From assembly GCF_013387495.1 (NCBI RefSeq), contig NZ_JABZEE010000068.1, positions 1 to 44,569 on the forward strand: 44,569 bases of DNA, written 5' to 3'. The stretch's first letter is position 1. Every line of letters starts with the position of its first letter. Positions 1-7,739 of this stretch are shown piece by piece. This stretch comes from Streptomyces sp. PKU-EA00015. Lineage in GTDB: Bacteria > Actinomycetota > Actinomycetes > Streptomycetales > Streptomycetaceae. The position numbers were made by a program, and so were the translations under genes. Under the pieces are notes generated by a model. It was not told the origin of the DNA. It made no database searches and worked only from the letters and a program-made list of their open reading frames with translations.

Positions 1-57
1 CGCCGAGCCCCAAGCCCGCGAGCACGCGGAACCCAGGCCCCGCCGGCGATTCAGGCG

Positions 58-79
58 CGGGGCTCGGATCCGAGCCCCG
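58..79. terminator. Perfect 22-bp palindrome, probable terminator hairpin
   Basis: The 22 bases form a perfect inverted repeat around GGATCC that can fold into a GC-rich hairpin without a U-tract, the usual Streptomyces terminator form. Just upstream, 41-56 reads GCCGGCGATTCAGG-like sequence, a type of dispersed Streptomyces intergenic repeat also present near 30631. A 14-bp direct repeat (GAGCCCCGAGGGGG) occurs at 72-85 and 112-125, the second copy abutting the stop codon of the first gene. No coding sequence is evident in 1-125. Confidence 0.55.
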
Positions 80-125
80 AGGGGGGCGCGCGCACGGGGC
101 GGGCGGGGGCGGAGCCCCGAGGGGG

Positions 126-992
126 CTACCAGGTCGGGGGGCTGGCGATCGCGCGGGCCAGGACGTCGTCCAGGACGCGGGACGTCGTTTCCACGTCGTA
201 CTTCGAGTTGTCGATGATAGGCAGGCCCGAGCCGTACCAGCCCGCCATCCGGCCGTGGATGCCCGCGACCTCCTCGTCCGAGAGACGGCGGTTGCCCGTG
301 CGCTCAGCGTTCCGTTCGAGGACGATCTCCAGGCCCGGCAGCAGCACCACCGGCAGCAGGCCGGGGCCCACATGGCGCTTCCAGCCGCCGAGGCCCACGA
401 CCGGGCGGTCGGGGAAGACCGCGTCGTCGAGGATGCAGGAGATCCCGTTGGCCAGGAAGTTGCGCGCGGCGAAGCCGCAGGTGCGGCGGGCGAGGCGGTA
501 CTGGGCCTCGGAGTTGTCGTTCCAGCCGTCCTGGGGGTCGGCGAAGCCGGAGCAGACCCACTCGCGGACGTCGTCGAGGCTGATGTGCGCCGTGGGCACG
601 CGGCGGTGCTTCGCCCAGTGGCGGGCCACCGTCGTCTTGCCCGCGCCGGCGGGGCCGATCAGCAGCACGGCGAGCATGGCCGTCCCCGTGCCGATGTCCG
701 CCGGAGGCGGGTCGGGTATCGGGACGGGCTGTCCGGGCGGCAGTTGGATGTGGCCCGTCGTCTCACGGGGCGGCGGCGGGGACGGGTGTTGCGGCGCGGA
801 CCGGTGCTGCGGCGCGGCGGGCCACCCCGGCTGCGCGGGGCCGGACATCGGAGGAGGCGGGGGCGGTGGGGGCGGCGGCCCGGTGGGAGGGCCGGGGACC
901 GGACCCGGGTGGTGGGCGCTGGGTGTCCACGCGGCCGGTCCCTGCCCCGGGCGGTGGTGAGGCGGCAGCGGAGCCCCCACTGCGTGCTGCAT
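126..992 (-). CDS. Proline-rich P-loop ATP-binding protein (AAA_33/kinase-like)
   Basis: This 288-residue protein has two parts. Residues 1-100 are a Pro/Gly/His/Gln-rich, presumably disordered region with an uninterrupted run of ten prolines at 39-48. Residues 106-288 form a compact nucleotide-binding domain with a Walker A motif (GPAGAGKTT, 113-121), an Asp pair in SLDDVREW shortly after, and a second ILDD stretch, the pattern of small kinase-like AAA_33 or zeta-toxin-like P-loop proteins. The substrate is unknown. The ATG start has an ACGGAG ribosome-binding site about 9 bases upstream. It lies 135 bp behind aroQ with a strong hairpin in the gap, so it probably has its own promoter. The polyproline run should need EF-P or a similar factor for efficient translation. 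The P-loop assignment is secure; any function is not. Confidence 0.8.
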   Translation of the reverse strand: MQHAVGAPLPPHHRPGQGPAAWTPSAHHPGPVPGPPTGPPPPPPPPPPMSGPAQPGWPAAPQHRSAPQHPSPPPPRETTGHIQLPPGQPVPIPDPPPADIGTGTAMLAVLLIGPAGAGKTTVARHWAKHRRVPTAHISLDDVREWVCSGFADPQDGWNDNSEAQYRLARRTCGFAARNFLANGISCILDDAVFPDRPVVGLGGWKRHVGPGLLPVVLLPGLEIVLERNAERTGNRRLSDEEVAGIHGRMAGWYGSGLPIIDNSKYDVETTSRVLDDVLARAIASPPTW

Positions 993-1067
993 CCGGTGCC
1001 ACTCCGTCTCGTGCGACTGACGCTGATCTACCGAACGGTACCCTCCCGGAGCCGTTCGGATGTGCGA

Positions 1068-1105
1068 CCGCCCCCGGCCGCTGTCGCCACAACGGCCGGG
1101 GGCGG
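1068..1105 (-). terminator. Terminator after aroQ
   Basis: A 13-bp perfect stem (1068-1080 with 1093-1105) and a 12-base loop lie just past the aroQ stop. It has no U-tract, as is usual in Streptomyces. It probably ends the aroC-aroK-aroB-aroQ transcript. Confidence 0.75.
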
Positions 1106-1127
1106 CGAGAAGTGCCCGGTCCCGGCG

Positions 1128-1568
1128 TCAGCCGTCCAGTTCGTCGGCCAGCGCGCGCAGCGCGAGCCGGTAGGAGCCGATGCCGAAGCCCGCGATGGTC
1201 CCGCTGGCGACCGACGCGACCACGGACGTGTGCCGGAAGGCCTCGCGGGTGTACGGGTTGGAGATGTGCACCTCGATCAGCGGCGCGGTCCGCTGGGCCG
1301 CCGCGTCGCGCATCCCGTACGAATAGTGCGTGAACGCACCGGGGTTGAGAACGACCGGAATCGATCCGTCGGCCGCCTCGTGGAGCCAGCGGATCATCTC
1401 GCCCTCGTCGTTGGTCTCCCGGACCTCGACGTCGAGACCGAGTTCCTTGCCGAGCGCCTGACAGGTCTCCACGAGCCCGGCGTACGACGTCGCGCCGTAC
1501 ACGTCCGGCTCGCGGGAGCCCAGGCGGCCGAGGTTGGGGCCGTTGAGCACCAGCGTCCGGCGGCTCAT
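1128..1568 (-). CDS. aroQ: 3-dehydroquinate dehydratase, type II
   Basis: This 146-residue enzyme dehydrates 3-dehydroquinate to 3-dehydroshikimate, the third step of the shikimate pathway, in the cytosol. Type II signatures are clear: LVLNGPNLGRLGSREPDVYG at the N terminus (with the catalytic Tyr), NPGAFTHYSYGMRDA in the middle and EVHISNPYTREAFRHTS towards the end, with the active-site His. Length is normal for the dodecameric type II family. The ATG start overlaps the aroB stop by four bases (ATGA), so translation is probably coupled. It is the last gene of the aroC-aroK-aroB-aroQ run. Longer in-frame starts inside aroB are ignored because the conserved N terminus begins here. Confidence 0.95.
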   Translation of the reverse strand: MSRRTLVLNGPNLGRLGSREPDVYGATSYAGLVETCQALGKELGLDVEVRETNDEGEMIRWLHEAADGSIPVVLNPGAFTHYSYGMRDAAAQRTAPLIEVHISNPYTREAFRHTSVVASVASGTIAGFGIGSYRLALRALADELDG

Positions 1569-2659
1569 GCGGAGACCTCCCCATACGCGGCCATCAGCAC
1601 CGCCGGGTCGGGGCCCTCGAGGACGGTCGGCTTGGCGAGGCCGTCGAGGACGATGAAACGCAGCAGGTTGCCACGGGACTTCTTGTCGACCTTCATGGTC
1701 TCCAGCAGCTTGGGCCACTGGTCGCCGCGGTAGGTCAGCGGGAGCCCGACGGACTCGAGGACGGCGCGGTGCCGGTCGGCGGTGGCGTCGTCCAGCCGCC
1801 CGGCGAGGCGGCCCAGTTCGGCGGCGAAGACCATGCCGACCGACACGGCCGCGCCGTGGCGCCACTTGTAGCGCTCGTTCTTCTCGATCGCGTGGGCGAG
1901 CGTGTGACCGTAGTTGAGGATCTCGCGCAGGCCGGATTCCTTGAGGTCGGACGAGACGACGTCCGCCTTGACCCGGATGGAGCGGACGATCAGCTCGTGC
2001 GTGTGCGGGCCCTCCGGCGTCCGCGCACCCTCGGGGTCGGCCTCGATGAGGTCGAGGATCACCGGGTCGGCGATGAAACCGGCCTTGATGATCTCGGCCA
2101 TGCCGCTGACGTAGTCGTTGACCGGCAGTGAGTCGAGCGCGGCCAGGTCGCAGAGCACGCCCGCCGGCGGGTGGAAGGCGCCGACGAGGTTCTTGCCCTC
2201 GGCGGTGTTGATGCCGGTTTTGCCGCCGACGGCCGCGTCCACCATGGCGAGCACGGTCGTGGGCACGGCGATCCAGCGCACGCCGCGCAGCCAGCTGGCC
2301 GCGACGAACCCGGCGAGGTCGGTCGTGGCTCCGCCGCCGACGCCGACGATCACGTCGGTGCGGGTGAAGCCGGTCTGTCCGAGCGCCTTCCAGCAGTAGG
2401 CGGCGACCTCGGCGGTCTTGGCCTCCTCCGCGTTGGGCACCTGGATGGCGACGGCCTCGTAGCCCTGGTCGGCGAGGTCCGCGCGCAGTGCCTCACCGGT
2501 CTCGGCGAGCGCCTCGGGGTGGATGACGGCCACGCGCTGCGCCTTGGGCCCGATCAGCCCGCCCAGCTCGCCGAGGAGCTGCCGGCCGACCAGCACCTCG
2601 TACGGGTCGGTGCCGGCCGTGCCGCCGACCTGGATACGCGTCACTGCCTGGTCAGTCAC
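1565..2659 (-). CDS. aroB: 3-dehydroquinate synthase
   Basis: This 364-residue NAD- and metal-dependent enzyme converts DAHP to 3-dehydroquinate, the second step of the shikimate pathway. Family marks include the glycine-rich nucleotide-binding segment GVGGGATTDLAGFVA near residue 105, NLVGAFHPP near 160, and the metal-binding stretch ILNYGHTLAHAIEK near 260 followed by HGAAVSVGM, which carry conserved His residues. Length is standard for the bacterial enzyme. The GTG start overlaps the aroK stop by four bases (GTGA), and the 3' end overlaps aroQ, so the gene sits in a translationally coupled operon. Nothing in the sequence looks degraded. Confidence 0.96.
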   Translation of the reverse strand: MTDQAVTRIQVGGTAGTDPYEVLVGRQLLGELGGLIGPKAQRVAVIHPEALAETGEALRADLADQGYEAVAIQVPNAEEAKTAEVAAYCWKALGQTGFTRTDVIVGVGGGATTDLAGFVAASWLRGVRWIAVPTTVLAMVDAAVGGKTGINTAEGKNLVGAFHPPAGVLCDLAALDSLPVNDYVSGMAEIIKAGFIADPVILDLIEADPEGARTPEGPHTHELIVRSIRVKADVVSSDLKESGLREILNYGHTLAHAIEKNERYKWRHGAAVSVGMVFAAELGRLAGRLDDATADRHRAVLESVGLPLTYRGDQWPKLLETMKVDKKSRGNLLRFIVLDGLAKPTVLEGPDPAVLMAAYGEVSA

Positions 2660-3255
2660 TTCTTCTCCTGCCGGGGGTCCGGGGATGGTCCCCCGGAAGA
2701 TGCAGTCTCCTGCCGGGGGTCCGGGGTGTCGTCACCCGGAATTACCGTGTTCGGCTCCAGTGCGTCGAGGACCGCGCGGGCGACCTCGTCAGGTGTGCGG
2801 TCGTCCGTCGCGACGACGACACGGGCCACCTCGGTGTACAAGTGGCGGCGTTCGTCCATGAGTTCGCGCCAGCGCCGCCGCGGGTTGACGGCGAGCAGCG
2901 GACGGGCGGTGTTGAGTCCGACGCGCCGCACCGCTTCGTCGACGTCCATCGACAGATAGGCGACGGGAAGTCCGGCCAGCAGCTCCCGGGTGCCCTCGTC
3001 GAGGATGGCCCCGCCGCCGAGGGCGAGGACGCCGGTGTGCTCGGCGAGCGCGGCGCGGACGGCCGCGCGCTCCAGCTCGCGGAAGTACGGCTCTCCCTCG
3101 TCGACGAAGATGTCGGCGATCTCCCGGCCCTGCGCGGCCACGATGTCGGCGTCCGTGTCCCGGAACCCGACGCCGAGGAGCCCGGCCAGCAGCTCTCCGA
3201 CCGTGGACTTGCCCGAGCCCATCGGCCCGACGAGGACGATCAGCGGGGCGCTCAC
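2656..3255 (-). CDS. aroK: Shikimate kinase
   Basis: This 199-residue enzyme phosphorylates shikimate with ATP. The Walker A motif (GPMGSGKST) lies at about residues 10-18, FRDTDADI with the shikimate-binding Asp at about 35, GGGAILDEGTRELL at about 80, and NTARPLL near 118 in the LID region. Shikimate kinases are usually about 170 residues; the extra length is a C-terminal tail in which PDPRQE occurs twice, encoded by a 21-bp direct repeat. The GTG start overlaps the aroC stop by four bases (GTGA) and begins exactly at the conserved N terminus. The tail follows the catalytic fold and probably does not harm activity. Confidence 0.95.
   Translation of the reverse strand: MSAPLIVLVGPMGSGKSTVGELLAGLLGVGFRDTDADIVAAQGREIADIFVDEGEPYFRELERAAVRAALAEHTGVLALGGGAILDEGTRELLAGLPVAYLSMDVDEAVRRVGLNTARPLLAVNPRRRWRELMDERRHLYTEVARVVVATDDRTPDEVARAVLDALEPNTVIPGDDTPDPRQETASSGGPSPDPRQEKK
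2664..2726. repeat. 21-bp direct repeat in the 3' end of aroK
   Basis: The 21 bases at 2664-2684 recur exactly at 2706-2726. Each copy contains GGGGGTCCGGGG, a string common in Streptomyces intergenic repeats. The repeat encodes the duplicated PDPRQE in the AroK tail. Confidence 0.85.
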
Positions 3256-4436
3256 CGGATGTGCAGGTTGTCGAGGTACGACTGCACGTTGCGGCGGGTC
3301 TCGCCGACGCTGTCGCCGCCGAACTTCTCGGCGACGGCGTCCGCGAGGACCAGCGAGACCATGGCCTCGGCGACGATGCCGGCGGCGGGCACGGCGCACA
3401 CGTCGGACCGCTGGTGGTGCGCGGCGGCCGGCTCGCCGGTGGTGACGTCCACCGTTCTGAGGGCGCGCGGTACGGTCGCGATCGGCTTCATCGCGGCCCG
3501 GACGCGCAGCAGCTCGCCGGTCGACATGCCGCCCTCCGTACCGCCGGCACGGCCGGAGCTGCGGCGGATGCCGTCGTCGCCGGGCAGGATCTCGTCGTGC
3601 GCCTGGGAGCCGGGCACCCGGGCGAGCTCGAAGCCGTCGCCGACCTCGACGCCCTTGATGGCCTGGATGCCCATGAGCGCGGCGGCGAGCCGGGCGTCGA
3701 GGCGGCGGTCCCAGTGGACGTGCGAGCCGAGCCCGACGGGCACGCCGTACGCGAGGACCTCGACGACGCCGCCGAGGGTGTCGCCGTCCTTGTGGGCCTG
3801 GTCGATCTCCGCGACCATCGCCTTGCTCGCGTCGGCGTCCAGGCAGCGGACGGGGTCGGCGTCCAGGCGCTCCTCGTCGGCGGGGACCGGGACGACGCCG
3901 TACGGCGCCTTGGCCGAGGCGAGCTCGACGACGTGGGAGACGATCTCGATGCCCGTCGTCTCCTTGAGGTACGAACGGGCCACCGCGCCGAGCGCGACGC
4001 GCGCCGCGGTCTCACGGGCGCTCGCCCGCTCCAGGATCGGCCGGGCCTCCTCGAGCGCGTACTTCTGCATGCCGGCGAGGTCGGCGTGGCCGGGGCGGGG
4101 ACGGGTCAGCGGCGCGTTGCGCGCCAGCTGGGCGAGTTCGTCGGGGTCGACGGGATCGGCCGCCATGACCTTCTCCCACTTCGGCCACTCGGTGTTGCCG
4201 ACCATGACAGCCACCGGGGAGCCCATGGTGAGACCGTGCCGGACGCCGCCGAGGAAGGTCACCTCGTCGCGCTCGAACTTCATCCGGGCACCGCGCCCAT
4301 AGCCGAGGCGCCGCCTGGCGAGGTGGTCCGCCACCATCTCGGTGGTGATCGGCACACCGGCGGGAAGACCCTCCAGCGTCGCCACCAGTGCGGGTCCGTG
4401 CGACTCGCCCGCGGTCAGCCAACGCAACCTGCTCAA
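3252..4436 (-). CDS. aroC: Chorismate synthase
   Basis: This 394-residue FMN-dependent enzyme converts EPSP to chorismate, the last shared step of aromatic amino-acid synthesis. The N terminus LRWLTAGESHGPAL is the family signature, followed by RRLGYGRGARMKFERDEV, RPRPGHADLAGMQKY and, near residue 310, GEPAAAHHQRSDVCAVPAAG. Length is typical for actinobacteria. The start is a TTG codon: GAGGAG lies about 5 bases upstream and the conserved N terminus begins there. It heads the tightly overlapping aroC-aroK-aroB-aroQ series. Confidence 0.96.
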   Translation of the reverse strand: MSRLRWLTAGESHGPALVATLEGLPAGVPITTEMVADHLARRRLGYGRGARMKFERDEVTFLGGVRHGLTMGSPVAVMVGNTEWPKWEKVMAADPVDPDELAQLARNAPLTRPRPGHADLAGMQKYALEEARPILERASARETAARVALGAVARSYLKETTGIEIVSHVVELASAKAPYGVVPVPADEERLDADPVRCLDADASKAMVAEIDQAHKDGDTLGGVVEVLAYGVPVGLGSHVHWDRRLDARLAAALMGIQAIKGVEVGDGFELARVPGSQAHDEILPGDDGIRRSSGRAGGTEGGMSTGELLRVRAAMKPIATVPRALRTVDVTTGEPAAAHHQRSDVCAVPAAGIVAEAMVSLVLADAVAEKFGGDSVGETRRNVQSYLDNLHIR

Positions 4437-4610
4437 CGGTGCTCCTCATGCTCGCGCGTGGAACTGCGACGGCGCGGCCTGGGGAAACCTCCCGGCAGGG
4501 GCCGGGGAGGCGCGGCCCTGGCCCGCCTCCCTCGATCCTCCCACGTCCGCGCCCGGCTCCCGGCCACCGGTCCACCTGGCGGACGCCCGTGGACAGCCGG
4601 CAGCGGGTCG

Positions 4611-5084
4611 TCAGTCGCCGTCGCGGCGCTGCTGCGGCGCGTACGACCCGAGGTAGTCGGCGCCGCTGGGCTGCTGCGCCGGGGCCTGCGGGGCCTGCTG
4701 TGCCGGGGCGTACTGACCGAGGTAGTCGGCGCCGCTGGGCTGCTGCGCCGGGGCCTGCGGGGCCTGCTGTGCCGGGGCGTACTGACCGAGGTAGTCGGCG
4801 CCGCTGGGCTGCTGCGCCGGGGCCTGCGGGGCCTGCTGTGCCGGGGCGTACTGACCGAGGTGGTCCGCGCCGCTGCCCTGGCTGCCGGGGGCCGTGGGCA
4901 CGGGCTGCGGGTTGCGCGCCGCACGGCGCCGCGCGATCTTCTTGCGGATCGAGGACACCCAGCCGAGGACGACCAGCAGGATGATCAGGCACAGAATCGG
5001 GATCTGCAGCCAGTCGGGCAGGAACTGGACGATGCCCTCGAAGATGTTCTTGGCGATCGACGCCTGCGGCTGACCGGTTTCCAT
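4611..5084 (-). CDS. Small membrane-anchored protein with a 23-residue tandem repeat tail
   Basis: This 157-residue protein of unknown function begins with a short amphipathic segment, has one hydrophobic membrane segment at about 27-45, then a basic stretch (IRKKIARRRAARN). The rest is a low-complexity tail in which a 23-residue unit (SGADYLGQYAPAQQAPQAPA plus QQP) is repeated about three and a half times. The basic residues after the membrane segment suggest that the tail is cytoplasmic. The tail is unlikely to fold and may bind partners. The gene lies between aroE and aroC, 51 bp from one and 174 bp from the other. A GGGGGAA ribosome-binding site precedes the ATG. No enzyme motif is visible. 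Confidence 0.8.
   Translation of the reverse strand: METGQPQASIAKNIFEGIVQFLPDWLQIPILCLIILLVVLGWVSSIRKKIARRRAARNPQPVPTAPGSQGSGADHLGQYAPAQQAPQAPAQQPSGADYLGQYAPAQQAPQAPAQQPSGADYLGQYAPAQQAPQAPAQQPSGADYLGSYAPQQRRDGD
4651..4857. repeat. Three perfect 69-bp tandem repeats
   Basis: Units at 4651-4719, 4720-4788 and 4789-4857 are identical base for base, and a diverged fourth unit follows from 4858. The unit is 23 codons, so the reading frame is kept. Identity at all positions, including synonymous ones, points to recent expansion. Confidence 0.95.
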
Positions 5085-5135
5085 GGCCGGATTCCCCCTG
5101 TGCTGTTGACGTGCTCCTGATCGAACGCGCAGATC

Positions 5136-5972
5136 CTAGCGGGCTCCGAGCGCGCGTTCACCAGCGATACGCATGGCCCGCAGCGGCGCAGGCGAGCGGC
5201 CGGTCATCTGCTCGACCTGGAGCACCGCCTGGTGCACCAGGAGGTCGAGGCCGCCGACCACCGCGCCTCCCCTGCCGGACCACGCGGCCGCGAGCGCCGT
5301 GGGCCACGGCTCGTACAGCACGTCGAACAGCGTGCCCGGCCGCTCCGGCACCTCGGCCGCGAGGGCGTCGGTCGTGCCGGCAGGGGTCGTGGCGATGACC
5401 AGCGGAGCGCTCAGCGCCTCGGCGGCGGCGGACCAGTCGGCGACGCGGACGCCGACGCCGAGCCGCTCCCCCCAGCCGCGCATCTCGTCGGCACGGGCCG
5501 CGCTGCGCACGTACGCCGTGACCGGCCCGGCACAGATCTGCGCGAGCGCGGCGAGCGCGGAGGAGGCGGTGGCGCCGGCGCCGAGGACGGCGGCGGACTC
5601 GACCTTCTCCACGCCGCGTTCCCGCAGTGCGGCGACCATGCCGGGGATGTCGGTGTTGTCGCCGAGGCGACGGCCGTCGTCGGTGAACACGACCGTGTTG
5701 ACGGCCTCCACCGAGGCGGCGGTGTCGCTGACGCCGTCGAGCAGCGGGATGATCGCCCGCTTCAGCGGCATGGTCAGCGACAGGCCCGCCCAGGACGCGT
5801 CCAGCCCCTCCACGAACGCCGGCAGCGCCGCCTCGTCGACCTCGAACCGGTCGTAGGACCAGTCGTCGAGGCCGAGTTCGGCGTAGGCGGCGCGGTGCAG
5901 CACCGGGGACAGGGAGTGCGCGATGGGCGACCCGAGGACGGCCGCCCGGCGAGCCCCGGGCCTAGCTGTCAT
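5136..5972 (-). CDS. aroE: Shikimate dehydrogenase
   Basis: This 278-residue protein belongs to the NADP-dependent family that reduces 3-dehydroshikimate to shikimate. The substrate-binding N-terminal domain shows GSPIAHSLSPVLHRAAY (residues 14-30) and LSLTMPLKRAIIPLLD, where the family Lys is present; NTDIPGMVAAL follows. The Rossmann dinucleotide motif is VLGAGATASSALAAL, in which the family's usual GAGG is GAGA. GLDLLVHQAVLQVEQMTG near the C terminus is also conserved. The ATG overlaps the end of mltG by 11 bp. With aroCKBQ nearby, only the DAHP synthase and EPSP synthase steps of the pathway are missing from the window. Confidence 0.93.
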   Translation of the reverse strand: MTARPGARRAAVLGSPIAHSLSPVLHRAAYAELGLDDWSYDRFEVDEAALPAFVEGLDASWAGLSLTMPLKRAIIPLLDGVSDTAASVEAVNTVVFTDDGRRLGDNTDIPGMVAALRERGVEKVESAAVLGAGATASSALAALAQICAGPVTAYVRSAARADEMRGWGERLGVGVRVADWSAAAEALSAPLVIATTPAGTTDALAAEVPERPGTLFDVLYEPWPTALAAAWSGRGGAVVGGLDLLVHQAVLQVEQMTGRSPAPLRAMRIAGERALGAR

Positions 5973-7638
5973 TGAACTTGTCCTTCAGCTTCAGGAAGTC
6001 GTCGTGCGTCTTGGCGAACTCCGTCTTGCTCATGCCGTCCGTGGCGACGAAGTACATCCAGCCGTCACTCGTCGGGTTGAGGGCGGCCGCGATCGCCTCG
6101 TTGCCCGGGTTGCTGATCGGCCCGGGCGTCAGACCCTTCTGGGTGTACGTGTTGTAAGGGTCCTGATTGCTGTTGATCTCGTCCTCAGAGATGTCGATCT
6201 TGCTCTGACCCTTGAGGTAATTGAACGCGGAGTCGAACTGGAGCAGTTGGTTCGTCTCGGTGTTGGTGGGCTTGAGGCGGTTGTAGACGACCTCGGACAT
6301 CTTGCGGAAGTCGTCGTGCGTCTTGCCCTCGACCTGGACCAGGCTGGCGAGCGTGAGCAGCTCCCAGGGGTTCTTGAGACCCAGGCCCTTGGCCTTCGCC
6401 TCCAGGCCGGCCTTCTCGTACTCCTGGTTGGCACGGGCGACCATCTTCTTGAGGACCGCCTCCGGCTTGGCGCCCTTGGCGACCGGATAGCTGGCCGGGA
6501 AGAGGAAGCCTTCGAGCGGGTCCTTGACGTCCGGGTGGTTCCTGGCCCAGTCCGGGAGGCCCAGGTTCCCGGCCTCCTTCTCGGCGATGTCCTGCGTGGT
6601 GCCCGGCTTCAGTTCGAGGCGCTTGTCTATGTCCGCGTAGACCTGGACGTTGCGCCTGCCCTCGGCAATGATCAGGTTGTTGCGGCTGGCGGGGCTCAGC
6701 ATGAGCTCCACGGCGCTCGCCGCCGACATCTCCTTCTTCAGGACGTACACGCCGTCCTGGATCGTGTTGCCCTTCGGGTTCTTCTCCTGGGCGGAGACGA
6801 AGGCGTCGACGCTCTTGACGACGCCGGCCTCCTTGAGGATGTTGCCGATCTCGTAACCGGCGGCGCCCCTCGGGATCTCCACCTGGACCGATCCGCTGCC
6901 GTCGCCCGCGTAGTCCTCGGGGGCGCCGAACTGGTCCTGCCACAACTGGTATCCGACGTAGCCGACGCCGCCGAGGCCGCCGACGAGGACCGCCGCGACC
7001 ACCAGGCAGGCCAGACCGTTGCGGCTCTTCTTCTTGCCCTTGCCACGCCGGTCGCGGCCCCCGCCGCGCGGCTCCTCGTCGTATCCGTCGTCACCGCGCC
7101 CGTCGTCGCCGGTGAAGAACGGGTGGGTCTCCTCCTGCGCCACCTCGTTGTCCCAGTCGGTGGCCGGTTCGGGCCCCGGCTGCCGGCGGCCGGGGGGCTG
7201 CGGCGGGGGATACGCCTCGGACGTGCCGTAGTAGTCGGCCTCGTGGGCACTGCCGTAGCCGGCGGGATGGCCCCCATGGCCGCCCGCCTGATCGGCGCCG
7301 TAGGGCATGGCCGTCTGCTGCCCGGTGTCCCAGCCGCCGTCGTACGGCTGCTGGTAGGGGTCATGCGCCTGCCGATAGGGGTCCTGCGTGCCGTACTGAT
7401 GCTGGTACGCGTCGGGCTGCGTGCCGTACTGCTGCTGGTACGCGTCCTGCTGCGCCTCGGGGTACTGCTGCTGCGGCTGGGGGTACTGCTGCTGCGGCTG
7501 GGGGTACTGCTGCTGCGGCTGGCCGCCGTACGGAGCGTGGCCGGCCGCGGCCGCCTGGCCTCCCCATCCCTGGTCCCCGTACAAGGGGTCCTCGGGATGC
7601 CACGGTTCGGAGCCGGGGCCCCGGCCATACTCAGTCAT
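5962..7638 (-). CDS. mltG: Endolytic murein transglycosylase, YceG/MltG family
   Basis: This 558-residue membrane protein probably cleaves nascent glycan strands to end their elongation. Residues 1-200 are a cytoplasmic low-complexity region rich in Gln, Tyr, Pro and Gly, with repeated PQPQQQY. After a basic patch, one membrane segment lies at about 208-233. The extracellular YceG domain follows, with EGFLFPASYPV, LASLVQVEGKTHDDFRKMSE (around residue 430, region of the catalytic Glu) and SNPGNEAIAAALNP. The usual E-x-E spacing appears as Q-V-E, so which Glu is catalytic should be checked against a structure. The ATG was chosen because GGGGAT lies just upstream; a longer reading would add 23 poor residues. 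The gene overlaps aroE by 11 bp and lies 101 bp downstream of ruvX. Confidence 0.92.
   Translation of the reverse strand: MTEYGRGPGSEPWHPEDPLYGDQGWGGQAAAAGHAPYGGQPQQQYPQPQQQYPQPQQQYPEAQQDAYQQQYGTQPDAYQHQYGTQDPYRQAHDPYQQPYDGGWDTGQQTAMPYGADQAGGHGGHPAGYGSAHEADYYGTSEAYPPPQPPGRRQPGPEPATDWDNEVAQEETHPFFTGDDGRGDDGYDEEPRGGGRDRRGKGKKKSRNGLACLVVAAVLVGGLGGVGYVGYQLWQDQFGAPEDYAGDGSGSVQVEIPRGAAGYEIGNILKEAGVVKSVDAFVSAQEKNPKGNTIQDGVYVLKKEMSAASAVELMLSPASRNNLIIAEGRRNVQVYADIDKRLELKPGTTQDIAEKEAGNLGLPDWARNHPDVKDPLEGFLFPASYPVAKGAKPEAVLKKMVARANQEYEKAGLEAKAKGLGLKNPWELLTLASLVQVEGKTHDDFRKMSEVVYNRLKPTNTETNQLLQFDSAFNYLKGQSKIDISEDEINSNQDPYNTYTQKGLTPGPISNPGNEAIAAALNPTSDGWMYFVATDGMSKTEFAKTHDDFLKLKDKFNDS
7462..7524. repeat. 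21-bp tandem repeat in mltG
   Basis: Three consecutive 21-bp units (7462, 7483 and 7504) encode PQPQQQY. The first two are identical and the third differs in its last two bases. They lie in the disordered cytoplasmic head of MltG. Confidence 0.85.
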
Positions 7639-7739
7639 CGATCCCCTAGGGCCGCGAGACGGCGCGAAACGATCCGCCTCTCTTGTGTGCGGCGGCTGTT
7701 CGAACACGCCGCATCGCGCGGAACGTTACCGTATCGCGA

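Noticed and set aside
255..1733. Long plus-strand open frame over aroQ, aroB and the P-loop gene
   Set aside because: Open only because of high third-position GC in the minus-strand genes; Arg/Gly/Ala-rich with no domain.
4651..4857. CRISPR-like repeats
   Set aside because: Units are head to tail without spacers and are in frame within a gene.
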